A stretch of DNA of 64,000 bases from Limnanthes douglasii subsp. nivea (Eukaryota > Streptophyta > Magnoliopsida > Brassicales > Limnanthaceae). Location: assembly GCA_036936605.1 (NCBI GenBank), contig JAUPFV010000004.1, positions 89,988,334 to 90,052,333 on the forward strand, read 5' to 3'. The stretch's first letter is position 1. The number at the start of each line of letters is the position of its first letter. Shown here in pieces: positions 48,226-58,485 of the stretch. The position numbers were made by a program, and so were the translations under genes. The notes beneath the pieces were generated by a model, which made no database searches, was not told the origin of the DNA, and saw nothing but the letters and a program-made list of their open reading frames with translations.

Positions 48226-50545
48226 TTAAAGTTCTCTGTTGGAATGCTCGAGGAGTCAGCAATAACTCTACCTTGTCTAGACTTAATTACATTATTAATA
48301 AGGACAAAGTTAAGGTTATTGCTCTCCAAGAGCCTATGGTCAGGTTTGATAAAATTAACTTCATTGTTAATAGGCTTGGTTTCTCTAATTGCATAAATAA
48401 CATTTCGAATAAAATATGGATTTTGTGGTCTGATGATGTTAACATTTCAGTTATTTAAAATAATGATCAATTTCTCCACTTGGAGATCAATTATGCTACT
48501 CTCACTTGTTTGTTTACTTGTGTCTATGCTAAGAACCAGAAAGTTCAGCGTAGGTTGCTTTGGAATAAGTTGTGTTTGCTTGCTGATGAGGGTCTGCCAT
48601 GGACTGTGGCTGGGGACTTTAATGCTGTCTCTTGTCCTAAGGATCAGCTTCGTTGTATCTCCTATGATGCTGGCAGTGCTGAGGAATTCAATGACTGTAT
48701 AAGGCTCTGCAACTTGGAGGATCCTGGCTTCAGTGGCTCAAGGTTCACCTGGAGTAACAATAAAATATGGAAAAGGTTAGATAGGGTTTTGGTGAGCCAG
48801 AAAATGCTTTCTCTTTGGCATTTTCAGGTTTCCCACATGGTCAGATCTTGCTCTGACCATGCTCCCCTTCTTATCATTGTCTCTAATGTTAATAATAGGA
48901 TCCCTAATAATAAAAAAAGAAGTTTTAGATTCATTAATGCCTGGGCCAATCACTGTGATTTCCTAAATTGTGTTAAGAACAGCTGGGATAAACATTGTAA
49001 TGGTAGTCCTAATGATTTTTTCTGGTATAAGCTCAAAAGGTTAAGGAAATGTCTTAAAGATTGGAATCACTCTACTTTTGGTAATATTTTTACTAAAGTC
49101 TCTGATGCTGCTAAGGATGTTGAAACCTGTGAAGCCAATCATCAGATTTATAATAGTAATGATTCTAAGGCCTGCCTCTCTAAAGCTAATAGTCTGTACA
49201 TTCTTGCCCTTAAAAATGAGGAGTCATATTGGCGCCAAAAATGTTATAATACCTGGCTTAATAATAGTGATGGTAATACTAGGCTTTATGATAATTATGT
49301 GTCTAAGAAAAGGCTTAAGAATACTATCAATGGTATCAAAGATGGGGGCTGTTGGCTCACTGATCATGATGATATCTCTAAGTCTGTTGTTTCCTATTTT
49401 ACTAATCTTCTATCTAATGCCTCTTGTGGTGATAATTCTGTTGATCCTCAGGATTCTATTCTTATCAACATCCCTAAACTTATTTTTGACAATGACAATG
49501 AAGCTATCCTAAAGATTGCTAGCAAGGATGAGGTGTGGTCTGTCATTCAGGGCATGAGAAATGATAGCGCCCCGGGCATCGATGACTTTAATTGTCCTCC
49601 CTTCACTTATTTGGGGATTACCATATCTGCCAACAACAAAGGAAAGAATTACCTTCCCCTTCTCACTAAAATTTATAATCGAATCTATGACTGGGATTTG
49701 AAGAGTCTCTCCTTTGGAGGCAGACTCTACCTTATTAAAAATGTTGTATATCCTATTACTTATTTTTGGATGCAAAATAGTCAGATTCCCAATGGTATTC
49801 TTAATAAGCTAGAGCTTTGTTTTAATAGATTTTTTTGGAGGTCTAATTTTTCTACTAATGCTATTCATTGGTCTTCATGGAAAAGTTTGTGTAGACCTTT
49901 TGATGAAGGAGGGTTAAATGTCAAGCTATTGTCTGACATTCAACTCTCTTTCTCTTTTAAGCTCTGGTTTCTGTTTAGGAAAAGAAATTCCCTATGGTCT
50001 GATCTCATGCATTCTATTTATTGTAATCTCTCTCACCCTTTAAATGTTGAGAGTAAGGTTTCTGACTCTACTACCTGGAAAAGACTTAATTTTATCAAAG
50101 GCCAGGCTGATAAATTGATTTATTGGAGGCTTGGCAAGGGTGATATTGATTTCTGGAAGGATTCTTGGCATGATATGCCTCCTATTGCTAATGACTTTAG
50201 TCTAAGCAGGGTTTTCCTTCCTGTTAAGGTCCACTCTTTCTGGAAAAATGATCAGTGGGATTTCCCTACTCTTTCTTCATTTCTTTCTCAGGAAAGACTA
50301 TCCTGTATAGCTAAAGTCAGTATCAATAGTGATCTGGATGACTCTATTTGTTGGAAGCCTTCTAATAATAATGTCTTTAACACTAACAGTACCTGGAATA
50401 TCATTAGAGCTACTTCTCCTAAGCAAACTATTTTCAAGAAGGACTGGCATGCTTTTATTCCTTCTAAGTTTTCTTTCTTAACCTGGAAGCTTCTAAATTT
50501 TTTTGCTCCTATAGATAGTATCCTTTCTAATAGGCACTTTGTGTT
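48222..50545 (+). pseudogene. LINE ORF2, part 1: endonuclease, RT-deleted polyprotein
   Basis: An AP-type endonuclease occupies roughly residues 1-225: WNARG near the start, LQEP, then a TAA stop at 48456-48458, GDFNAV, RLDRVL and SDHAPL, all in one frame. The later part runs KDEVWSVIQGM..SAPGIDDFN and jumps straight to CPPFTYLGITIS, motifs that normally bracket the RT palm. The YADD core is absent, and the junction near 49592 keeps the frame. The thumb-like region and first part of the zf-RVT region (FIPSKFSFLTWKLL) follow. Coding is cut by Tat-D after 50545 and continues at 61676. Confidence 0.9.
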
Positions 50546-50876
50546 TGATGAGTGAATAATTGTTTAGGGAATATATTTAGGATCTTTTTGCTAGATGTGA
50601 CTAGAGAGAGAAAGTGTAGAGAGATAAAGTAAGATTCAGAGAAAATATTATTCAATGCCCTTTTTTAGGCAAGTGGGTCACCCTTTTATACTAACATAAG
50701 GAGGACCCATTTAAGCTCTTAGTGGGCCGTTCATCACATATTAATGAGGCCCCTCTACTATTTTTATCTTTACACATTGGTCCCTTATCGACTATGAATA
50801 CTCTTTAATTACATCAAATGTTTATTCATTGCATTTTTACCCCTCTCATGGAGATCGGCGAATTCCGCCCTTATCA
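50546..50876 (-). repeat. Tat-D 3' LTR (left copy)
   Basis: On the plus strand it runs from TGATGAGTGAATAATTG to CGCCCTTATCA. Its partner is 61340-61670, of the same length. Confidence 0.95.
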
Positions 50877-51399
50877 GTAGCCCCCCCAGTCTTCGGGAGC
50901 TTCGTGAGCGGAGACTTGTGAAGAAGCCATCGCCACTCGTCCGATCTCTTATCAGGCTTCGGGCTCTGCAGGTTCTGACTGTCCGACGCTCGAGGCTTCC
51001 TCACTGGCGATACTCCCGCGCCTCCTACTCCTGTTCTGCTGAGATTTTCATCCCGGGCCTCTTGTGATGGGCCTATCCTTCTTTCCGATTTCGGTGGTGT
51101 CGGCCCATATCATCGATGGGTTTGTGATGAGTTGCTTATGTCAGCCCGTGTCAGTCAGTGGTCGACACGCGTCTTTGGCTAACGGGTCACCCCTCTGTCA
51201 GACTAGGCTCCTAGTGAGACTCTTCATCTTCCCGCTGTCTTTCCGTCGATTGGTATCCCCCGATCCTTCAATCCAGCCTATAAATACCCCAAGATTCTTA
51301 GTGTCTCTCAGAGGCATTTTAGAGAGAGAAAGCGTTGTCCGACCATTTCTAGAGAGAGAGAGCTTGTTCGACCCTACTTCGTTCTAGTATGTTCGTTGC
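50877..51399. other. Tat-D polypurine tract and antisense-gene leader
   Basis: The minus strand of 50877-50895 reads AAGACTGGGGGGGCTAC, the polypurine tract beside the 3' LTR. The rest is the 5' leader of the plus-strand gene, with a TATAAATA at 51280-51287 that could be its TATA box. A five-codon upstream frame, ATG at 51389 to TGA at 51403, overlaps the gene's own start. Confidence 0.6.
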
Positions 51400-54047
51400 A
51401 TGAAAACCGGACGTTCACAGAAAAAACCGACCAAGAAAAAGAAATCCGAGTGGAGCTTTGAAGAGTGGTCAAGTATTGGCGATCGAGCAGAGGAGTACCG
51501 ACGCGCTGGTCTGATCTGGGGGTCTAACTCCAAGCCTTTTGTTCCCGCTCCACTTCCTCACGATCCCGTTCTTGCCACCCCGGTTCCCGCAGAATCTTTC
51601 CTGGTATCCGATCTTCCGGTTTCTCCTATTCCCGAAGCTAGCCTGTCCCCAGAACCCATTATCCTTTCCTCTAGTGACAGTTCCCATTTTTCCGCCGTCG
51701 GGCCAAACAATCCGACCTTACCGCCCGTCAATTCGCCCGCTTCCCGACGTGCCCGTAAATCCACCTTCTTGATAATGGGAGAAGACGATCTATCCAAGTA
51801 CTCAGCAGGAGGTAATAGTCCCGAAATGGTTCAGCTTACGCCCTCGATTAGAGGGATTCGGACCGGTATTAACATTGCGGTCACTTTTTTAGGTTTGCCC
51901 AAAATGCGACTAACACCCGAGCAAGCGGAGGAGGCTCATAGGAACATGGCACGCGAGGCTGCCGACGCTTCTTCCTCCCGGGTCCGACCATCCGAAACGG
52001 ATGCCGCTACTGCCCGTAGCTCTAGCCAAGTTCCGACCCAAGAAGCTGGAGAGTCGGAAGTCGATGTTGCTCCCGCGGGGGTCTGTATTGCCGCTGCTGG
52101 TCACGCGGCTAACCCCCAGGATGATCCCTTGCCCGAAGCGGTTGTGGCTGCCATTTCCACCAAGTACTTCAGCTGGCTTCTAACCAGGGACGTGGTCTCT
52201 CTCTTCGAAGGGAAGTATCTCTACTTCCCCGAGGCCGATCATAGAGACTTACTGACCCGCTGGGGGATCCCTGAGTGTGTCAGCGTCCGATTCCCGACCC
52301 CAGGGGAGACCCCCGTCCACGTCAGACCCAGAGAGATTGTGGTGTTCACCGAATTGTTCAACTGGGGTTTGCGTTTCCCCTTGGACCCTGAGATCGCGCT
52401 CTATTTCAGCACTCTCCAGATCTGCCCGTCGCAGCTGACGCCGAATGCTTGGTATACCTTGATGTCCTGCATTATGGCTTCCCGCCTTTCTGGCCAGGTT
52501 ATGCCGATGGAGGAGTACATCGCCATGTCGGGTCTGTCTAAGTCCCCGAAATCCCCATTCTTCTACTCTTATCTTGGCAATAAGTGGAAAATTGTCAACG
52601 ACTTCTTGGAAGGGGACAAGGGGTGGAAGCATCGGTTCGTATTTCTGAGCGGGTGCTGGGAGAATGGTCTTCCTTATTCTCCGGAGAACCCGAGGCAACT
52701 GCTGCGGACCTGGGTCCATGATGGTACTACCTTCCCCTACAAATATACATTTTTTTTTTACTATACCTTTATCTACCGCTCCTTTGCGTAGTGTCGAAAG
52801 ACTGGCTGCAGGGGGTGAAGAAGGACCATTCGGAAGCCGCGGAGGTCACTTTCGAGGTGCTGAAAAACTACGCCCGAAGGAATTGGGGTCGGGGCATGCA
52901 CCGCACTTTTATGGATAAGAACTTGTTCATGAGCAACCTCTGGCGGTGCTCATCCGAGGCTCTTTCTATTGAACAGCTGCGGGAGCCTCCAAGTCTGGAG
53001 GACGTGCTTGCCCGAACCGGGCGCCCCGGGTACATACTCTTTCTGCCCAAGCGCAACAAGGCGCCCAGCAAGCGTCCAAAGTCAGAGGACGACGAGGCAG
53101 TAGGTGAACCGACCAGGGTCGCGGTGCCCGAGGCAGGACGACTGGACGCGAGCCATAATCCGGCCGTGGTGCAAAAGAGGAAAAAACGTGCAGAGGCGGG
53201 GGGGTCTAAGCCGAAGAAATCCAAAGCTGCGGTTGAGGATCGGGCGGCCGTCAGCGCGGAGGTGGTGGCTTCCAGGCCTAAACTCGTGGATCAAGTGGAC
53301 GACGGCGTAGATCCCGCAAGGGACGACGTTGTGTTGATCCCAGACGACACTGAGCCCCCCGAAGCCGAAGCTGCGAATCCGGACGCCCCTTCGTCAAGTG
53401 GCCCCAAATTCCCGGTGCTGACGATGCTCGGTAGCCCGCACTCCTTTCCTCTTCGGGGTACTGATGGACTTGCTCTGTCGCTATACAACCTGCTGGTTCC
53501 GGCCGCCTTGAAAGAGCGTCGAGCAAAGGAGCTTGGCAAAAACTTAGCCGCGGCGGAGACAAAGATTACCAGTCTTGCTGCGAAGGTCAAAACTGCCGAG
53601 GAGGCCCAGGCGTTGGCGGAAAGTCGAGTGGTTGAAGCTGAGAATCTCGCTACCGAAGCGAAAACGGCCGCGGACGCGGCGAAGCAGGTGATTGAGACAG
53701 CGAAGAAGGATGCGGAGGATGCGGTGAGCGTTGCGGAGACGGCGAGGAAAGCCGCGGAAGACCGCGCCTCATCTCTGGCGCAGGAGGTTCAAAAGTTGAA
53801 AGCCTCGAACGTCGCGTACATCAACCGATGTAGGCAATGGTCGGACAAGGAGACTGCGGATGCTAAAGCCGCATATGTGCTGTCACTCCATAACCGCTTC
53901 CCGGACCTTCGCCTCGGGTCGCTGTGGCTCGACGTTCCAGAGAAGGACTGGCCCGAGGGAGTCGATTGCGGGGAATCCGACGATGCTGGTGACGAAGAAG
54001 GCGATGAGGACGTGGACGAGGATGTGGATGAAGATGGGGACCAGTAA
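51400..54047 (+). CDS. Tat-D antisense gene (aORF), intact, two exons
   Basis: Exon 1 is 51400-52723 and exon 2 is 52792-54047. The 68-bp intron 52724-52791 has GT-AG ends, a T-rich stretch before the acceptor, and phase 1. Joined, it encodes 859 aa. Exon 1 has a Pro/Ser-rich N-terminal region and a domain recalling the Pfam 'putative gypsy type transposon' family (LFNWGLRFPLDPEIALYF, ICPSQLTPNAWYTLMSC, SRLSG). Exon 2 has a SNLWRC motif, a Lys/Arg-rich stretch that could be a nuclear signal, an Ala/Glu-rich coiled coil (about 53490-53810), VLSLHNRFP and an acidic tail. It converges on pol. The best start is uncertain because an upstream ATG (51389) aligns with the Tat-C MFTAR start but is out of frame. 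The molecular role is unknown. Confidence 0.85.
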
Positions 54048-54234
54048 TCTTGTTTTCCCCTTTTTTTTAAACAATTCTGTAACTCTTGGGGGGGCGTAGG
54101 CCCCTCTGTTGTTTTTACCGAACCACTTTAACTCTTATGTATTTTGGGGGTCACGGGGCCCCCTGTGATGATCATATTTAACTTGCTTGGGTATATTGTT
54201 CTACACATCGTTAACCTTAATGTTTGGTAGGTGA

Positions 54235-54952
54235 ATTCGTTATCGAAATTTTTTTCCAAAAGTTCGGGAAAGTCAAAATGTAGATCGGTAGAACCGAAAA
54301 ACCTATTTTTAGGCTCTATAGATCGATTTGTTTATCGAAAGCTTTTCCAAAGGTTCGGGAAAACCAAAATGTAGATCGGTAGAACCGAAAAACCTATTTT
54401 TAGGCTCTGTAGATCGATTTGTTTATCGAAAGCTTTTCCAAAGGTTCGGGAAAACCAAAATGTAGATCGGTAGAACCGAAAAACCTATTTTTAGGCTCTG
54501 TAGATCGATTCGTTATCGAAATTTTTCTCAAAGGTTCGGGAAAACCAAAATGTAGATCGGTAGAACCGAAAAACCTATTTTTAGGCTCTGTAGATCGATT
54601 TGTTTATCGAAAGCTTTTCCAAAGGTTCGGGAAAACCAAAATGTAGATCGGTAGAACCGAAAAACCTATTTTTAGGCTCTGTAGATCGATTCGTTATCGA
54701 AATTTTTCTCAAAGGTTCGGGAAAACCAAAATGTAGATCGGTAGAACCGAAAAACCTATTTTTAGGCTCTGTAGATCGATTTGTTTATCGAAAGCTTTTC
54801 CAAAGGTTCGGGAAAACCAAAATGTAGATCGGTAGAACCGAAAAACCTATTTTTAGGCTCTGTAGATCGATTCGTTATCGAAAGTTTTCTCAAAGATTCG
54901 GGAAAACCAAAATGTAGATCGGTAGAACCGAAAAACCTATTGTTAGGTCCTG
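54235..54952. repeat. Tandem array, eight units of about 90 bp, dimer of 181 bp
   Basis: Each unit contains ATCGAAA..TTTTC..AAAGGTTCGGGAAAACCAAAATGTAGATCGGTAGAACC in pieces, split by variable sites. Two variants occur: one with GTTTATCGAAAGCTTTTCC and one with GTTATCGAAATTTTTCTC. From the third unit on they alternate, giving a 181-bp higher-order period. It lies between the convergent antisense gene and pol. Confidence 0.95.
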
Positions 54953-55179
54953 TAACATTAAAAGGACCGGTCAACGTCCAGCTCGTCAGCTGTCCGAAGT
55001 CAAAATAATTGAATATTTAGAAGGCAAAAGATTTTTGATTATCAAAAACGTGGGCCGGGTTTAGACTGATGCCTCGTTAAAACCTCCTCGCGCCACCGAG
55101 GTAGGAAAGAGTGCATCCCCGACCATTTACAACCTTGAATAAGGTGGAAAATACAGCGAAGTACATCGTAAATTACAAA
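54953..55179. other. Tat-D pol-downstream conserved block
   Basis: On the minus strand 55132-55078 reads TGTAAATGG, CGGGGATGCA, TTTCCTACC and TCGGTGGCGCGAGGAGGTTTTAA. It is the counterpart of the Tat-A, C and E blocks just after the pol stop. Confidence 0.6.
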
Positions 55180-58100
55180 CTATTCTAGATACAGTTTTAA
55201 GTGTTCAATATTCCATGGTAGCCTTAGGAGATGTCCGGACCGATTCTGCAGGCGGTACGTCCCGCTCTTAATTTTCTCGACGATTTCGTATGGTCCCTCC
55301 CAATTGGGGGCCAGCTTTCCGAGGCTCTTGTCCTTTGTGTGGAGGAACACGCGTTGTAAAACCTTATCTCCGACCTTGAATTCCCGACGGCGGACTTTGG
55401 CTGCGTATCGACTTCTCATCAAAGTTTGGTAATGTAAAGAATTCAAATGGGTGCGGTGCCGCTTCTCCTCTATGAGATCGAGCTCGAGTCGTCTGCTGTC
55501 GTCATTCGTCTCCTCCTGGTAAGTTCCGACCCTGAAAGAAAGAAAAATAGATTCCGCGGGAGTGACCGCGTCCATGCCATATACTAAAGCGTAAGGCGAC
55601 TCTTGAGTGGCCGTGCGGGGTGTGGTTCGGTAAGCCCATAATACTTCTTGCAAGTAGTCTGGCCACTTTCCGGCCTTTCCCTCGAGGTTCTTTCTGAGGC
55701 CATCCAGAATGGTTCGGTTCGTTACTTCGACCTGACCGTTGGCTTGTGGATGGAAAGGGGCAACGAAACATTGTCGAATATTATGAGTGGTGCAGAACGC
55801 CTTCATCTCCGCACTGTCAAACTGTGGCCCGTTGTCCATAGTCAGCCGCTGAGGCACCCCGAACCGGCAACAAATGTTCGCCCAAATGAATTTGACAATA
55901 TCTTTGGTTTTCGTGGCGGACAAAGGCTCGGCTTCGACCCACTTGGAGAAGTAATCTACCGCTACGACGATCGTCTGCCTTCCTCCCGATGCCTTTGGTA
56001 ATGGTCCGACGAGGTCGATTCCCCAGCGGTCAAAAGGCAGTCCTTCGGATATGGATTCCAGAGGAGCTGCGGGTACGTTGATGGCGTTACCGAACCTTTG
56101 ACATGTATCGCAGGTTTTTACTATGAGTCTTGCGTCTGCTGTTATTGTCGGCCAGTAGAATCCCGCCAGAAAAATTCTCCTAATCAGAGCCTTGTATCCG
56201 CAATGCACCGCGCCTTCCCCGTCATGTAGTTCGGACAAGATTACCTGGGATTCGTCGAAACCTAAACATCGAAGCAGGGGCCGGCTATAAGACTTTTTGT
56301 ACAGCACATCCCCTAAAAGGACGTAGCCCCGCGCTTTGTTGCGCAATTTTCGTGCCGAAGCGGTGTCGTCGGGAAGCCGACCTTCAGCTAAGAAAGAGAT
56401 AATGCCCTGGCGCCAGTCAGAAGTTACGACCGAAGAGATCTGGCATGCGATCTCAGGTCGGTTAGCTAACTCATGTCGTTTAATGATGGACGGGCTTTCT
56501 TGTTCTATCACCCATGGATAACTGGTTGAGCAGGAAATCGTTGCCAAAGAATCCGCTGCGGTGTTTTCGCTTCGCGGTATATGCTCGTAAGTAATTTTGT
56601 CAAAGGAAGCGGCCAGAATTCTTAATGCCGCAAGGTACTGTACCAGGTGTTCCTTCCGAGCCTCCGCGCTTCCCGAGGCTTGGTTTATTAGAAGCTGGGA
56701 GTCGCTTATGAGCCGTACCTGTCTTGTCCCGCATACCTGTGCCAACCGTAACCCTGCCAGAGCGGCCTCGTATCCAGCTTCATTATTCGACGTGTGGAAA
56801 CCAAAACAGATAGCATGGAGCATGCTAACACCCGAGGGAGTTATGATTTGGACTCCCGCCCCACAACCACTAACGTTTGCTCCTCCATCTGTGCGGACGG
56901 TCCACTCGCCCTCTGCTTTCTCTTGTGATCGGGCTTCCTGTTCGGGTCGCTCTGAGTGAAACTCAACTAGAAAATCAGCCAAGACCTGGCCTTTGATAGC
57001 TGTTCGGGGTTCAAAGTCAATGTCGAAATCCCCCAGTTCTACCGACTACTTGGATAATCTCCCCGACATGTCTGGTCGTTGAAAAATGTATTTTAGCGGA
57101 AGTGATGTGCGGACAACAATAGGGTGGGCTTGGAAGTACGGTCTCATTTTCCGCGCTGCTGTCACCAGAGCCAACGCCATTTTCTCCAGTTTGAGGTACC
57201 GAGTTTCGGCGTCCAGCAAACTTTTGCTCACATAGTATACCGCGGTCGGAGCCGGCCCCGATTCGCTGATTAGAGCAGTGCTGACCGCATAATCCGTGAC
57301 CGCAATGTAAAGGAAAAGGGTTTCACCCGCCGTCGGTTTGGTGAGGCGGTTCGGGGTCGATAGGTACTCTTTGATCCCTAAAAAAGCCTAGGTACACTCA
57401 GGAGTCCAAACAAAAATTTTCGCCTGTCGTAGGACCTGAAAAAACGGAGCGCATTTATCAGACGATCGAGAAATGAAACGATTTAAGGCGGCCAGACGCC
57501 CGGTCAGAATCTGAACTTCCTTCACACTCCGGGGAGGCGTCATGTCGGCCAGGGCTCGGAGCTGAACAGGGTCTGCTTCAATTCCGTTCTCGCTGACGAA
57601 GAACCCCAAAAATTTTCCTGATCGGACCCCAAAAGAACATTTCTCCGGGTTTAGCTTAAGGTTAATCCCTCGTAGATTACCAAAAGTTTCCCTGAGGTCG
57701 GCGAGATGGGCTTCATCGGAACCGCTTTTGACCAACATGTCATCGATGTAAACCTCCATGTTTCTCCCGATCTGGCCTTCGAATGTTCTGTTTACTAGCC
57801 TTTGGTATGTCGCGCCAGCGTTTTTTAGCCCGAAGTGCATCACTTTGTAACAATATAATCCCCGACCCGTTATGAACGTAGTATTCTCCTGATCCGCGGC
57901 ATGTAACTTAATTTGATTGTACCCGGCATAGGCGTCCATAAACGAGAGTAGCTTGTTGCCCGACGTCGAATCTACCAGCTGGTTGATCCTTGGCATCGGG
58001 AAAGGGTCCTTCGGGCAGGCCCGATTGAGATCAGTAAAGTCCACGCACATCCTCCATTTCCCGCTCTTCTTTTTAACCAGCACGGGGTTAGAGATCCATA

Positions 58101-58482
58101 AAGGGTACTTTGCTTCCTTGATATGTCCGACGCTGGTCATCCTCTCAACTTCCCGCAGAATTACTTCCGCTTTTTCGGGGGAAAAAGCCCGACGCTTCTA
58201 GACGATTGGTCTGATATTTCTGTCAATAGTCAACTTGTGAATCGCGAAGGATTCCGGTACCCCCGTGACATCCCCGGAGCACCACGCAAACAAGTCTAGG
58301 TTCTCTCGTAGGAGGGTTAGTAGCTGTGCCCTTAGGGTTGGCGAAAGGTTTACCCCGACCCGCAGACATTGCCCGTCTGCAAAAGAATGTAATTCGCACT
58401 CCTCGTCAGTCGTCAAAAGGCTTGGGGCCTCCCGGGGGTCATCCACCGGTTGCGATCCCGGAGGCACCCCCCTTAATTGCTA
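55180..58482 (-). pseudogene. Tat-D pol: RT, RNase H and integrase (three TAG codons)
   Basis: It lies in one minus-strand frame, the same as gag-protease. RT is at about 58100-57580 (FTDLNRACPKD, YIDDMLVK). RNase H begins with RTDGGANVSGCGAG near 56905. Integrase has an HHCC motif (HDGEGAVHCGY..CDTC), core Asp in IDLVGPLP, Asp in TMDNGPQFD, Glu in NGQVEV, and a C-terminal module ending LPWNIEHLKLYLE at 55180. Extra stops are TAG at 58200-58198 (CAG in Tat-C), 57390-57388 (probable CAG) and 57048-57046 (Trp codon in Tat-C). The 600-aa stretch 56982-55180, with RNase H and integrase, is open. Confidence 0.92.
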
Positions 58483-58485
58483 TTA
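58474..58485 (-). promoter_or_regulatory. Conserved stop at Tat-D protease/pol junction (UAA-UAG-CAA-UUA)
   Basis: On the minus strand UAG (58482-58480) is followed by CAA-UUA, the classic leaky-stop context, and lies 12 codons before DDPRE. The preceding UAA (58485-58483) could have been CAA before one C-to-T change. Confidence 0.7.

Noticed and set aside
50546..50555. LINE ORF2 ending at 50555 as a natural C-terminus
   Set aside because: The last codons come from the Tat-D LTR. The real frame continues at 61676.
54235..54952. CRISPR-like direct repeats
   Set aside because: Units are contiguous and nearly identical with no unique spacers, and the genome is a plant.
54419..55008. Three near-identical 75-aa open frames spaced by 181 bp
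   Set aside because: They are read-through of the tandem array, with no protein family resemblance and no start context. The repetition is at the DNA level.
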